Shown here: positions 18,415 through 27,393 of the stretch, in pieces
How the letters are laid out: each line of letters starts with the position of its first letter
Numbering within the stretch: the first letter of the stretch is position 1
Origin: an uncultured Chryseobacterium sp.
GTDB lineage: Bacteria > Bacteroidota > Bacteroidia > Flavobacteriales > Weeksellaceae
Assembly (NCBI GenBank): GCA_913775525.1
Contig: CAJYLH010000036.1
Coordinates: 1-64,000 of the forward strand
Direction: 5' to 3'
DNA: 64,000 nucleotides
The notes under the pieces: model-generated
The model's input: the letters and a program-made list of their open reading frames with translations, nothing else
The model's database searches: none
What the model was told of the DNA's origin: nothing
Translations under genes and position numbers: made by a program

Positions 18415-19128
18415 TTATAAGCATCTCTGCAGGAAATCATACTTTTTGCGTACCGAAACATCAAGCACTGAGTTATCCGTCATAATCACCTGCCCGCCTT
18501 TACCTTTGATGTACTCTTTCATATGTTCAAGGTTAATCAGGTGTTTGTGATGGATACGAAAAAAGCCGTGTTCAGAAAAAGATTTTTCAAAATCGCATAA
18601 TGTCCGGCAAACCACAATTCTGGACCGGTCTGCGAGGTAGATAAACGTATAATTGGAATCTGCCTCACACCGGATGATTTCATCTACAGATACGCGCTTA
18701 AAACCCTGCAGGGTAGGGAGGTTGATTTTGTGATGTGAGGAAGCCTGAAGTGAAGCCCGGCGCATACGGATATTCTCTATGGCTCTTTTAATGCTGATTA
18801 CGAATTCCAGATTTTTAACCGGTCTTATCAGGCAGCTGCCAACGCCTGTTTTAATTGCCTTAATCGCGAACTTTTCAGAATCCGTAATGAAAATGACCTG
18901 GGAAAGGTGTTCCCTGAAATGGCTGAAGATATCCGGAAGATTATTCATCAGCTTAGTTTCCAGAAACAGCAGGTCTGGGAAATGATGTAGAGAATAGTCT
19001 TGGGTACGGTTGATATTGCTGCTCCGGAAAACAATTTCGAATTCGGGAAACTCACTGCTGAGCAAATGGGCAATGCTTTCACCACCATCCTCTTCACTGA
19101 TGATGCTGGCCTGTAGTTTTGTCTTCAT
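18415..19128 (-). CDS. LytTR DNA-binding regulator with degenerate receiver
   Basis: A 237-aa response-regulator-like protein. Residues 1-120 fold like a receiver, but the phosphorylation site is altered: the beta-3 motif reads PDLLFLETKL, placing Glu57 where Asp is expected, and the conserved Lys of the K-P motif is Arg102 (IRPV). The acidic pocket (EED near 12-14) and Thr82 remain. Residues 138-237 are a LytTR domain (RVSVDEIIRCEADSNYTFIYL...FFRIHHKHLINLEHM). No histidine kinase is adjacent. Glu may mimic a permanently activated state (inference). Confidence 0.93.
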   Translation of the reverse strand: MKTKLQASIISEEDGGESIAHLLSSEFPEFEIVFRSSNINRTQDYSLHHFPDLLFLETKLMNNLPDIFSHFREHLSQVIFITDSEKFAIKAIKTGVGSCLIRPVKNLEFVISIKRAIENIRMRRASLQASSHHKINLPTLQGFKRVSVDEIIRCEADSNYTFIYLADRSRIVVCRTLCDFEKSFSEHGFFRIHHKHLINLEHMKEYIKGKGGQVIMTDNSVLDVSVRKKYDFLQRCL

Positions 19129-19377
19129 AAAAATTGAGTTTTGGTAATTAGTTTTATATTAATAAGTCGATGTTATGTTTTCATGTTTTAACGGGTATTT
19201 AGGTTTAAATTGAAAATTTGATGATCAGTATGCCATTATTCATTTAATGAAATTAATAATTACATATATAAAAGCGAAAAATGTAAATGTAATATTCATC
19301 CCGGATATATGCAATAAAAAATAACTTAAAATTATCGAAAACACAATGGAAAACTGGGATATTTTTCTTTAATTTCG

Positions 19378-19385
19378 TATCTTTG
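19378..19385 (+). promoter_or_regulatory. -7 promoter box of parE
   Basis: TATCTTTG lies 19 nt before the ATG at 19405 and abuts the alternative GTG at 19387, which therefore cannot be the usual start. Confidence 0.6.
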
Positions 19386-19404
19386 TGTGTTCTCTAAATT
19401 ACAT

Positions 19405-21291
19405 ATGTCACAACAAACAAATCCTATTTATTCCGAAGATAATATCAGAACCCTGGACTGGCAGGAACACATCCGTCTGCGTCCCGGTATGTACATCGGT
19501 AAGCTGGGCGACGGGTCCTCTGCCGACGATGGCATATACATCCTCCTGAAAGAAATTCTGGACAACTCTATTGATGAGTTCAGGATGAGGGCAGGGAAAA
19601 GGATCGAAATAAAAGTGGATGACGGAAAAGTAAGCATCCGTGACTTCGGCCGGGGAATTCCCTTGGGTAAAGTAGTAGATGCCGTTTCCAAAATGAATAC
19701 CGGTGGAAAGTATGACAGCAAAGCCTTTAAAAAATCCGTAGGACTCAACGGGGTAGGGACAAAAGCTGTGAATGCCCTTTCCGAATATTTCCGGGTACGG
19801 TCTTTCCGGGACGGCAGGATGAAAGCTGCTGAGTTTTCCCGTGGTATCATTGTGGAAAATCACGAGGAAAAAGACTCTTCCGACCGTAACGGGACGGAAA
19901 TCTCCTTCGTGCCGGACTCAGGGATATTCCTTCATTTCAAATTCAGGAAAGAATACATCGAGAGGATGCTGCGCAATTATGCCTACCTGAATCCGGGCCT
20001 GAAAATTATTTTCAACGGCGAAACCTATTTTTCAGAAAACGGATTGAAGGACCTGCTGGAAGAAGAGCTGGAAAGTGATATTCTGTATCCCATCGTTCAC
20101 CTGAAAGATGAGGATATCGAGCTGGCCATTACCCATTCCGATAAATCCCAGACCGAAACCTATTTTTCTTTTGTCAACGGGCAGAATACCACCCAGGGAG
20201 GGACGCATCTGAATGCCTTCCGTGAAGCGTACGTGAAAACGATACGGGAATTCTTTAATAAAAATTTCGATGCTTCGGATATCCGTAAGTCCATTATTGC
20301 TGCGATTTCCATCAATGTGGAAGAACCGGTATTCGAGTCCCAGACCAAAACCAAGCTCGGATCCAATGATATGGGACCTAATGGTCCTACCGTAAGGACA
20401 TTTGTGATCGATTTCCTGAAAAGTAAACTGGATAATTTCCTGCACAGGAACCCTGAGGTTGCTGAGGCTATCCAACGGAAAATCCTTGTTTCCGAAAGAG
20501 AAAGAAAAGAGCTTTCCGGAATCCAGAAACTGGCCAGGGAAAGAGCTAAAAAAGTTTCGCTCCACAACAAAAAGCTCCGCGACTGCAGGCAGCATTACAA
20601 TGATCAGAAGGCGGAAAGGAAAGGGGATACCCAGATCTTTATTACTGAGGGGGATTCCGCTTCCGGCTCTATTACCAAATCCAGGGATGTGGAAACTCAG
20701 GCAGTGTTCTCCCTGAAAGGAAAACCGCTCAACTGCTACGGGCTGACCAAGAAAGTCGTGTATGAAAATGAAGAATTCAACCTGCTTCAGGCCGCCCTCA
20801 ATATTGAGGAAAGCCTTGAAGACCTCAGATACAACCATGTCATCATAGCCACTGATGCCGATGTGGACGGGATGCACATCCGCCTCCTGATGATCACGTT
20901 CTTCCTTCAGTTCTTTCCGGACCTGATTAAGAACGGCCACCTGTATATATTGCAGACACCGCTATTCCGGGTAAGGAATAAGAAGGAAACACGGTATTGT
21001 TACAGTGAAGCTGAACGGATCAAGGCACTTAATGAACTGGGCAAAAATCCTGAAATAACACGTTTCAAAGGACTGGGAGAGATTTCCCCTGATGAATTCA
21101 AGCATTTCATCGGAAAAGATATCCGGCTGGAACCAGTGGTCCTGGGAAAAGACCAGACCATTGATCAGCTGCTGGAATTTTATATGGGTAAAAATACCCC
21201 GGACCGGCAAACCTTCATCCTTGAAAACCTGGTGGTCGAAGATCCGGACATTGATAAAAAAGAAGTTCTACAGGAGATTCAGAACGGATAA
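19405..21291 (+). CDS. parE: DNA topoisomerase IV subunit B
   Basis: A 628-aa type IIA topoisomerase ATPase subunit. The GHKL ATPase motifs are ELLDNSIDE-like ([12 protein letters not shown]), DFGRGIPLG and [14 protein letters not shown]; the transducer carries QTKTKLGS; the TOPRIM domain has EGDSASGS and the DADVDG metal motif; the C terminus has RFKGLGEI. It forms the A2B2 enzyme with ParC encoded 0.5 kb downstream. It decatenates daughter chromosomes. The short length and pairing with parC, rather than gyrA, indicate ParE. The protein starts [17 protein letters not shown]. Confidence 0.95.
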   Translation: MSQQTNPIYSEDNIRTLDWQEHIRLRPGMYIGKLGDGSSADDGIYILLKEILDNSIDEFRMRAGKRIEIKVDDGKVSIRDFGRGIPLGKVVDAVSKMNTGGKYDSKAFKKSVGLNGVGTKAVNALSEYFRVRSFRDGRMKAAEFSRGIIVENHEEKDSSDRNGTEISFVPDSGIFLHFKFRKEYIERMLRNYAYLNPGLKIIFNGETYFSENGLKDLLEEELESDILYPIVHLKDEDIELAITHSDKSQTETYFSFVNGQNTTQGGTHLNAFREAYVKTIREFFNKNFDASDIRKSIIAAISINVEEPVFESQTKTKLGSNDMGPNGPTVRTFVIDFLKSKLDNFLHRNPEVAEAIQRKILVSERERKELSGIQKLARERAKKVSLHNKKLRDCRQHYNDQKAERKGDTQIFITEGDSASGSITKSRDVETQAVFSLKGKPLNCYGLTKKVVYENEEFNLLQAALNIEESLEDLRYNHVIIATDADVDGMHIRLLMITFFLQFFPDLIKNGHLYILQTPLFRVRNKKETRYCYSEAERIKALNELGKNPEITRFKGLGEISPDEFKHFIGKDIRLEPVVLGKDQTIDQLLEFYMGKNTPDRQTFILENLVVEDPDIDKKEVLQEIQNG

Positions 21292-21357
21292 ATATCAGGA
21301 CTCCATATTTTTGTTTCCAATGGTAGTATTACTATAAAATCACATACTAATAACGAT

Positions 21358-21843
21358 ATGAGACTAAGTAACCGCAATAAGGCTTCGGTTTATAATTTTA
21401 TCAATACCTTACTGCTGATCATTGCAGCAATGGGATTCGCAGCCTTCTTTTTAGAAGAATACAAATTCAATATTATGGGCTGGGAAGGTGTACTGTTCAT
21501 CATCATACCGCTTTTTCTGCTGTTGCTGTTTTACTTCAGCGGAAGACAGATTTTCGAGTATGACAGTGACGGGGAAGCGCTTCATTTCAGGAACAGGAAT
21601 GTGATCCCTTTCCTGGGTAAACCTCTGAGTGATGAATTCCCGAAGTATAAGCTGATCAGTTTTGATGTGGTAAGAATATTTTTTATAAAAAGACTCTATG
21701 TGAGAGTTACCAGTAAAACCAGCGGTTCGGCCCTTTTGAAATATGAAATTTCATACCTGACCAGAAAAGAGATCAATGATTTAAAAATCTCCCTGAATAA
21801 AGTAGTGAAAGCTAACAATGAAAAAAAGACTGAAAGAAGATGA
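21358..21843 (+). CDS. Hypothetical two-TM membrane protein between parE and parC
   Basis: A 161-aa protein with two membrane segments (VYNFINTLLLIIAAMGFAAFF and GVLFIIIPLFLLLLFYFS) and a cytoplasmic beta-rich tail (FEYDSDGEALHFRNRN...) resembling a PH-like fold; this resemblance is weak. The stop overlaps the parC start (ATGA at 21840-21843), so the two are translationally coupled. The link to topoisomerase IV is positional only. Function unknown. Confidence 0.85.
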   Translation: MRLSNRNKASVYNFINTLLLIIAAMGFAAFFLEEYKFNIMGWEGVLFIIIPLFLLLLFYFSGRQIFEYDSDGEALHFRNRNVIPFLGKPLSDEFPKYKLISFDVVRIFFIKRLYVRVTSKTSGSALLKYEISYLTRKEINDLKISLNKVVKANNEKKTERR

Positions 21844-24410
21844 CAGATGAAAACCCGCATGACAGCGAGAGCCTTAAAAAAGTTTCAGGCCTGTATAAAG
21901 ACTGGTTTCTTGACTATGCTTCCTATGTGATCCTGGATCGGGCCATCCCATCCGTATATGACGGCTTCAAACCCGTTCAGCGGAGAATCATGCATTCCAT
22001 GCGCGAGCTGGAAGACGGCCGTTATAACAAAGTAGCCAACATCGTAGGGAATACCATGAAATACCATCCTCACGGGGATGCTTCCATTACAGATGCAATG
22101 GTGCAGATCGGGCAGAAGGAACTGCTGATTGATACCCAGGGAAACTGGGGGAATATCTATACCGGGGATTCTGCTGCGGCAGCCCGATATATCGAAGCAA
22201 GGCTCACCCCATTTGCGCTGGAAGTGGTATTCAATCCTAAAACTACGGAATGGGCCAAATCCTATGACGGAAGGAATAATGAACCGATCGACCTGCCCGT
22301 AAAATTCCCGCTGCTGCTTGCCCAGGGTGTGGAAGGAATCGGAGTAGGGCTTTCGACCAAAATCATGCCCCATAATTTTAATGAGCTCATCAACGCCTCT
22401 ATTTCCTATCTTAAAGGCAAAAAGTTTGAGCTGTTTCCTGATTTTATTACCGCAGGTTTCCTGGATGTTTCAGAATACAACGACGGACACAGAGGAGGCA
22501 AGATCAGAGCCCGGGCGAGGATCACACAGACGGATAAACATACCCTGGTTATTTCAGAATTGCCGTATTCCAAGACGACCAGTGACCTGATCGATTCTAT
22601 CCTTAAGGCTAATGAGAAAGGGAAAATCAAGATCAAGAAGATCGAGGACAATACTTCGGACAGCGTAGAGATCCTGATCCATCTTCACAATGATGTTTCC
22701 CCGGACAAGACTATTGATGCTCTATATGCATTTACAGACTGTCAGGTAACCATTTCACCGAATGCCTGTGTGATCGTTGGTGATAAGCCGATGTTCCTGA
22801 ATGTATCCGAAATCCTGAGAATGAACACGGATCATACCGTTTCCCTGCTGAAGAAAGAGCTTGAAATCGAGCTTCACGAACTTCAGGAAACCTGGCATTT
22901 CTCCTCCCTGGAAAGGATCTTTATCGAGAACAGGATTTACCATGATATCGAAGAGGTGAAAACCTGGGAAGAAGTGCTCAAAACAATAGACAAAGGCCTG
23001 AAGCCTCATACAAAGCATCTGCTGCGTGCCGTGACTGAAGAGGATATTTTAAAGCTTACCGAAATCAGGATCAAAAGGATTTCCAGGTTTGACCTGAATA
23101 AATTCAAAGAGAATATTGCAGCCCTGGAAGGAAAAATTGAGCAGGTAAAACACCATCTGGCCAATCTGATCGCCTATGCCGTAAGCTATTACCAAAATAT
23201 CCAGAAAAAGTATGGCAAAGACAGGCAGAGAAAAACCGAACTGAGGATTTTCGACACCATTGATGCCACTAAAGTAGCCGTAGCCAATGAAAAGTTCTAT
23301 GCCAATTTTGAAGAAGGATTCATCGGGACTTCACTGAAGAAAGACCAGTACCTGTTTGACTGTTCGGATATTGATGATATCATTACGTTCAGGAAAGACG
23401 GGAGCATGAAAGTTGTGAAGGTGGAACCGAAAACATTCATCGGTAAAGACCTGCTGCATGTAGCCATTTGGAAGAAAAACGATAAAAGGACGGTCTACAA
23501 TACCATTTACCGTGAAGGTAAGGAAGGACCGTACTATATGAAAAGGTTTTCTGTGACGGCGGTGACCCGGAATACGGATTATCACCTGGCCTCAGATAAG
23601 AAAGGCTCCGAATTCCTGTATTTCTCTGCCAATCCTAACGGGGAAGCTGAAAAAGTAACGATTCTCCTTAAGCCTAACCCAAGGATCCGGAAGAACAAAA
23701 TGGATGTCGATTTTTCTGATCTCGGCATCAAAGGACGGGATACAAAAGGAAATCTGGTGACCAAGTATGCCGTGAAGAAAGTAGACCTGAAAGAAGAAGG
23801 GGTCTCTACCCTGGCTCCGAGAAAAATATGGTTTGATGATACCGTACGGAGGCTGAATGCTGACGGAAGGGGAAGCCTTTTGGGGAACTTCAAAGGAGAT
23901 GACAGGATTCTGACCGTCAATACCAACGGCGAAGCCAAACTCGTATCCTTTGACCTTGGCAACCGTTTTGATGATGATTACCTGATTCTTGAAAAATGGA
24001 GACCAAGGCAGCCGATCACCTGCATTTATTATGATGCCGATAAGGACATGTATTTCATCAAAAGGTTTTTGCTTGAAAACACGCCTAATGTACAGACCTT
24101 TATGCCGTCTGAGCATCCGAAGTCATTCATCGAAAATGTAATTGCCGCCAACCATGCAACAGCCGAAATCGTTTTTGCAAAAGATAAAGGGAAGGAACGG
24201 GAACCTGAGACGGTGAATATCGATGAGTTTATTGCCGTGAAAGGAATTAAAGCCATCGGAAACCAGTTTACCAAGTTCAAGGTGAAAGCCATCAATATCA
24301 CCATTCCGGAAACGGATGAAGAAGAAGAACCGGAACCTGAGGAAGAACCTGAAAGCAGCTCGAATACAGATGATGAAGGGGGAATGATCGGGGACCTGTT
24401 TGAAAATTAA
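21840..24410 (+). CDS. parC: DNA topoisomerase IV subunit A
   Basis: An 856-aa breakage-reunion subunit. Motifs: YVILDRAIPSVYDGFKPVQR, YHPHGD, GNWGNIYTGDSAAAARYIEARLT, where Tyr117 forms the covalent DNA link, then a tower and coiled coil (FKENIAALEGKIEQVKHHL) and a C-terminal beta-pinwheel without a clear GyrA box, consistent with ParC. The C terminus is a long acidic tail (EEEEPEPEEEPE), likely disordered. Overlaps the upstream membrane protein by 4 nt and is followed 18 nt later by the rhomboid gene, so the block parE to rhomboid may be one operon. Confidence 0.95.
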   Translation: MTDENPHDSESLKKVSGLYKDWFLDYASYVILDRAIPSVYDGFKPVQRRIMHSMRELEDGRYNKVANIVGNTMKYHPHGDASITDAMVQIGQKELLIDTQGNWGNIYTGDSAAAARYIEARLTPFALEVVFNPKTTEWAKSYDGRNNEPIDLPVKFPLLLAQGVEGIGVGLSTKIMPHNFNELINASISYLKGKKFELFPDFITAGFLDVSEYNDGHRGGKIRARARITQTDKHTLVISELPYSKTTSDLIDSILKANEKGKIKIKKIEDNTSDSVEILIHLHNDVSPDKTIDALYAFTDCQVTISPNACVIVGDKPMFLNVSEILRMNTDHTVSLLKKELEIELHELQETWHFSSLERIFIENRIYHDIEEVKTWEEVLKTIDKGLKPHTKHLLRAVTEEDILKLTEIRIKRISRFDLNKFKENIAALEGKIEQVKHHLANLIAYAVSYYQNIQKKYGKDRQRKTELRIFDTIDATKVAVANEKFYANFEEGFIGTSLKKDQYLFDCSDIDDIITFRKDGSMKVVKVEPKTFIGKDLLHVAIWKKNDKRTVYNTIYREGKEGPYYMKRFSVTAVTRNTDYHLASDKKGSEFLYFSANPNGEAEKVTILLKPNPRIRKNKMDVDFSDLGIKGRDTKGNLVTKYAVKKVDLKEEGVSTLAPRKIWFDDTVRRLNADGRGSLLGNFKGDDRILTVNTNGEAKLVSFDLGNRFDDDYLILEKWRPRQPITCIYYDADKDMYFIKRFLLENTPNVQTFMPSEHPKSFIENVIAANHATAEIVFAKDKGKEREPETVNIDEFIAVKGIKAIGNQFTKFKVKAINITIPETDEEEEPEPEEEPESSSNTDDEGGMIGDLFEN

Positions 24411-24428
24411 TATTTAGGATTAAAGATT

Positions 24429-25082
24429 ATGAATATTCTGATACTCATCATTATTATAACTGCCGTTATCAGCTTTATTGCTTTTAACAATACCGCGATT
24501 TTTGAACAATACAAGTTTAATGTAGGGGCCATCCGGAACCGGAAAGAATATATCCGCCTGATCTCAGCGGGTTTCCTGCATGCAGATATCATGCACCTTG
24601 CGTTCAATATGATTACGCTGTATTTTTTTGGTCCGGTGGTCATAAACGCTTTTGGTAATATAGGCTTCCTGATTATTTATCTGGGGTCTATCCTGCTCGG
24701 GAACATCTTTTCACTGTTCCTGTACCAGAAACAGCCCTGGTATTCTGCCATCGGTGCCAGTGGAGGAGTATCCGGGATCCTGTTTGCAGCGATTGCCATG
24801 TATCCGAACATTGGAATTTACTTTTTCTTTATTCCGGTTGCGATTCCGGGATTTATTTTCGGACTGGTCTATTTCGGGTATTCCGTATATATGATGCTGA
24901 ATCCGAAGCCACATGACAATATCGGGCATGCCGCCCATTTGGGAGGAGCCTTTTTCGGAGTGGTTTATGCAGTTCTAACCCAGCCTGCAATGGCGATGAG
25001 CAATGCGTTATACATCGGAATTATGGCACTGCCACTGATTTACCTGAGCTATGAAATCTTTGTCAGGAAAAGGATAGGATAA
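24429..25082 (+). CDS. Rhomboid family intramembrane serine protease
   Basis: A 217-aa polytopic membrane protein with six hydrophobic segments. Catalytic motif GASGG contains Ser111; the partner His170 is in HAAHLGGAFFG; HLAFN (His56, Asn60) forms the oxyanion-site motif in TM2. The arrangement matches the basic six-TM rhomboid. It cleaves type I membrane proteins within the bilayer; the substrate is unknown. It is 18 nt downstream of parC on the same strand. Confidence 0.95.
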   Translation: MNILILIIIITAVISFIAFNNTAIFEQYKFNVGAIRNRKEYIRLISAGFLHADIMHLAFNMITLYFFGPVVINAFGNIGFLIIYLGSILLGNIFSLFLYQKQPWYSAIGASGGVSGILFAAIAMYPNIGIYFFFIPVAIPGFIFGLVYFGYSVYMMLNPKPHDNIGHAAHLGGAFFGVVYAVLTQPAMAMSNALYIGIMALPLIYLSYEIFVRKRIG

Positions 25083-25118
25083 TAATATTAATATAAATAG
25101 AATATATAGTCAGCTGAT

Positions 25119-26207
25119 TCAGCTGACTTTTGTTTTATGTGATAATCCGTAATGAGCAATGGCTTTCTGTTTCATCGGATGGGTGCTCCATTCTTCCCAG
25201 CATCCTGTATAAGGATCATAGCCGCATTTTAAAGGCTTCGAGGTATCCAGTCCGGCACGGTCGGTATGGGTTCTTTCCGTAAAGGCCCTGCAGTCTGTAC
25301 AGATGTACCGGAACTCACAGTCTTTGCAGCCTTCAATATGATCTTTGGTAAGATTCCAGTATTTTTTGAAATCCTTATGGTTCAGCGCTTCTTCCAACGT
25401 TGTATTTTTGATATGTCCATAACTCTCGAGCATAGCCGGGCAGTTTTTAATATGGCCATGGATGTCTATCCCTATCTTTTTATGAAGGCAGGAATTATGG
25501 TTGACGGCTTCCAGGACTTTCGGAAGATTGGTGCTGAAATGGTCCAGGTTTACTTTTCCGCACGATGAAATGCTCAGATCCTGACCGGTAAAGGTAACGG
25601 TAAACCTGAAACTGTCATTATCGTTGAACGGCGCTTCTGCACAGCGGTAAAAAACCAAGTTGTACAGTCTTGAGGTATTTCTGTTGAGCGTATCAATGAA
25701 ATGTTGGTCAACAGACTCATGAAACTGTGAGAAAACCTCAATTCCTTCTAACGGAGCATGCGAAAACATACGGTCAATCTGCATCAATTCCTCCAGAAGG
25801 AGTGTCCTTCGGCAGTAAATGACCATATGCCTTATTTCCAGGTTTTCTATGGATTCCTTCAGGGATTCAAGAATGGCAATATCATCCAGTTCAACAAAAA
25901 TATTTGACAGGATATTGTAGTCCTGATATGCATAGGAAAGTGGCGGAAAGTTTCTATCCCAATCGTTTTGGCTGATAAAGCCGAATTCTTTTTCCAGCAA
26001 AAAATCCAGGTAATCCTGTACGATTGCCTTAGATTCCTCATCATAATTGTTGAGGACTTCCTCTACAGAGGTGGTTTTCAATTCTTCTATCAGCTCATGC
26101 AACTCAAGCGGGTACAGTTCCGAAACATTCCTTTGAAGATCTGAAACCAGGACCCTGGTCATCCCTTTTGTGACCATGATGTTGCTGAATAAATTGAAGT
26201 AATTCAT
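25119..26207 (-). CDS. gwsS: SPASM-domain peptide maturase, grasp-with-spasm system
   Basis: A 362-aa protein of the GwsS type. The N-terminal half lacks the radical-SAM CxxxCxxC motif. The C-terminal third carries a SPASM-like cysteine set: SSCG, SCLHKKIGIDIHGHIKNCPAM, the cluster CKDCEFRYICTDC (C-x2-C-x5-C-x2-C), then KCGYDPYTGCW. SPASM domains bind auxiliary Fe-S clusters in peptide-modifying enzymes; GwsS proteins pair with an ATP-grasp maturase (here 27394-28299) and a GG-leader precursor (31298-31507). The exact role of the SPASM partner is not established; it may bind the leader. Last gene of the locus. Confidence 0.9.
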   Translation of the reverse strand: MNYFNLFSNIMVTKGMTRVLVSDLQRNVSELYPLELHELIEELKTTSVEEVLNNYDEESKAIVQDYLDFLLEKEFGFISQNDWDRNFPPLSYAYQDYNILSNIFVELDDIAILESLKESIENLEIRHMVIYCRRTLLLEELMQIDRMFSHAPLEGIEVFSQFHESVDQHFIDTLNRNTSRLYNLVFYRCAEAPFNDNDSFRFTVTFTGQDLSISSCGKVNLDHFSTNLPKVLEAVNHNSCLHKKIGIDIHGHIKNCPAMLESYGHIKNTTLEEALNHKDFKKYWNLTKDHIEGCKDCEFRYICTDCRAFTERTHTDRAGLDTSKPLKCGYDPYTGCWEEWSTHPMKQKAIAHYGLSHKTKVS

Positions 26208-26261
26208 AGCATTCTGATTATCGTTTAAAATAATTTTTATTCACAGGTATTCTAATAACTT

Positions 26262-26380
26262 TTACTGTTTTGTCTTGAGCTCGGCCATGAAATCCTGTCT
26301 GATTCTGTCACTGTGTTGCATACTGGGAAGCCCTATCATTTTACGGTTCCTGTTAATTTTCAGGGTATCCAGATGGGTAC
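26262..26380 (-). pseudogene. Out-of-frame C-terminal tail of the third DUF6624-like lipoprotein
   Basis: Downstream of the stop at 26360 another frame on the same strand reads LDTLKINRNRKMIGLPSMQ, then HSDRIRQDFMAELKTKQ, stop at 26262-26264. It aligns with the C termini of the two intact paralogues (IDRNRKSIGLPSLKHSAKIRKDY; INRRRKIIGLPSLTHYSKIRED). A single-base loss near 26375-26385 explains the shift. Either the gene is recently broken or the assembly has an indel. Confidence 0.75.
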
Positions 26381-27187
26381 TGTTCCAATATAATATCCAT
26401 ATAAGATTTCTTCTTTGCTGAACTGTAGATGATGCCTGTCAACCATGGTGGCATAATCTCTTGGAAGGCAGTCTCCTGATTTCACATATTCCAGCAATTT
26501 GGTTTTGAAATACGGATAATATTCTGATCCCGACATATGGCTGCATAAAGTGAGCATAGGCATAAATACATCATTATTTCCTATGAGTCCTATTTTTTGT
26601 AATGACGGATAGCCATAGTTTTCAAAAGTCCATTTAAGAAGTTTAGCATTCTTGTTATCATTGAGCTCCATCAGTTCAACATTATTCCTATGATCCTGCT
26701 GATCCCTTATAAATGCTATACTAAACGAATCTATCAGTGTTCTGTTTAAATTTCTTTTCCATTTTGCTACTTCATTTTTCACAGTTAAGCTGTCTATTCC
26801 GTAGTTTCCATAAAGGCTGAAGTAGTTTTTATATTCTTCACCGTAAGGAGCAATGAGCGGAATCAATTTATACAATGTCTTTTTCCCTCCGAAATCTTTA
26901 TGGTATCGATCAGAAAGTGTAATGTAGGTCTCGAATTCCTGTACGCGTTCTTGATTTTTAGGAGAATATTTCTTAAAAAGTCTTTTATACTGTTTAATAG
27001 CTTTGAGTGTGTCTTTTTTGAATCTGTAAATACTGTCGATTTCATTGACCCTGCTGTAATACGTAATGTAATTAAGGGGTTTATGCGTACAGGATACAGT
27101 CATGAGAAGAACGCCCAGGCTTATGAATGTGACTCGTAAAATCCTGGTTAGAGGCGACACAATTTTTCTGATAAAGAAACGACTCAT
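26360..27187 (-). CDS. DUF6624-like lipoprotein, C terminus lost by frameshift
   Basis: A 275-aa lipoprotein; signal peptide with lipobox LMTVSC (Cys about residue 33). It is the third paralogue of the family at 29391 and 30332, sharing the start Y-x-S/T-YY-x-R-VN-E/K-IDSIYR, RDQ, GYPSLQKIGLIGNND and YVKSGDCLPRDYA. These features resemble DUF6624 proteins. The last sense codons (TVPIWIP) do not match the paralogues because a frameshift moves translation out of frame; the proper end is present to 26262. Its ATG overlaps the stop of the 60-aa ORF upstream (ATGA), suggesting coupling. Role in the peptide system unknown; self-protection or peptide binding at the envelope are possibilities. Confidence 0.75.
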   Translation of the reverse strand: MSRFFIRKIVSPLTRILRVTFISLGVLLMTVSCTHKPLNYITYYSRVNEIDSIYRFKKDTLKAIKQYKRLFKKYSPKNQERVQEFETYITLSDRYHKDFGGKKTLYKLIPLIAPYGEEYKNYFSLYGNYGIDSLTVKNEVAKWKRNLNRTLIDSFSIAFIRDQQDHRNNVELMELNDNKNAKLLKWTFENYGYPSLQKIGLIGNNDVFMPMLTLCSHMSGSEYYPYFKTKLLEYVKSGDCLPRDYATMVDRHHLQFSKEEILYGYYIGTVPIWIP

Positions 27188-27366
27188 AACATTTGTACTA
27201 AGTGTTTAAATGGCTTTTCCCTCACATAAAAGGAAGTCTGGTATTTTTTACACGGAACATAATAGGTTATGTTTTTGTTATCCTGTTTTAGTTTCTTATT
27301 CTTAATCAGTTCAATATATTTAAACGTGATAGGAAGCTGGTTTTTTTCATTCAATGGATGTTTCAT
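27184..27366 (-). CDS. Small hypothetical protein, 60 aa, in the grasp-with-spasm locus
   Basis: A 60-codon basic protein (Lys-rich, two segments ending FYVREKPFKHLVQML). It lies 27 nt after the ATP-grasp gene and its TGA overlaps the ATG of the lipoprotein downstream (27184-27187), a coupling signature that supports real translation. It has no GG leader, no signal peptide and no Asp/Glu-rich core, so it is unlikely to be a second precursor. It may be a leader-binding or accessory factor, or the remnant of a larger gene. Confidence 0.45.
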   Translation of the reverse strand: MKHPLNEKNQLPITFKYIELIKNKKLKQDNKNITYYVPCKKYQTSFYVREKPFKHLVQML

Positions 27367-27393
27367 CGGTTTTGTGTGTTTAAGTAGGGTATA

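Noticed and set aside
25119-26207. Radical SAM enzyme
   Set aside because: Only the C-terminal SPASM cysteines are present; the CxxxCxxC motif of radical SAM cores is absent.
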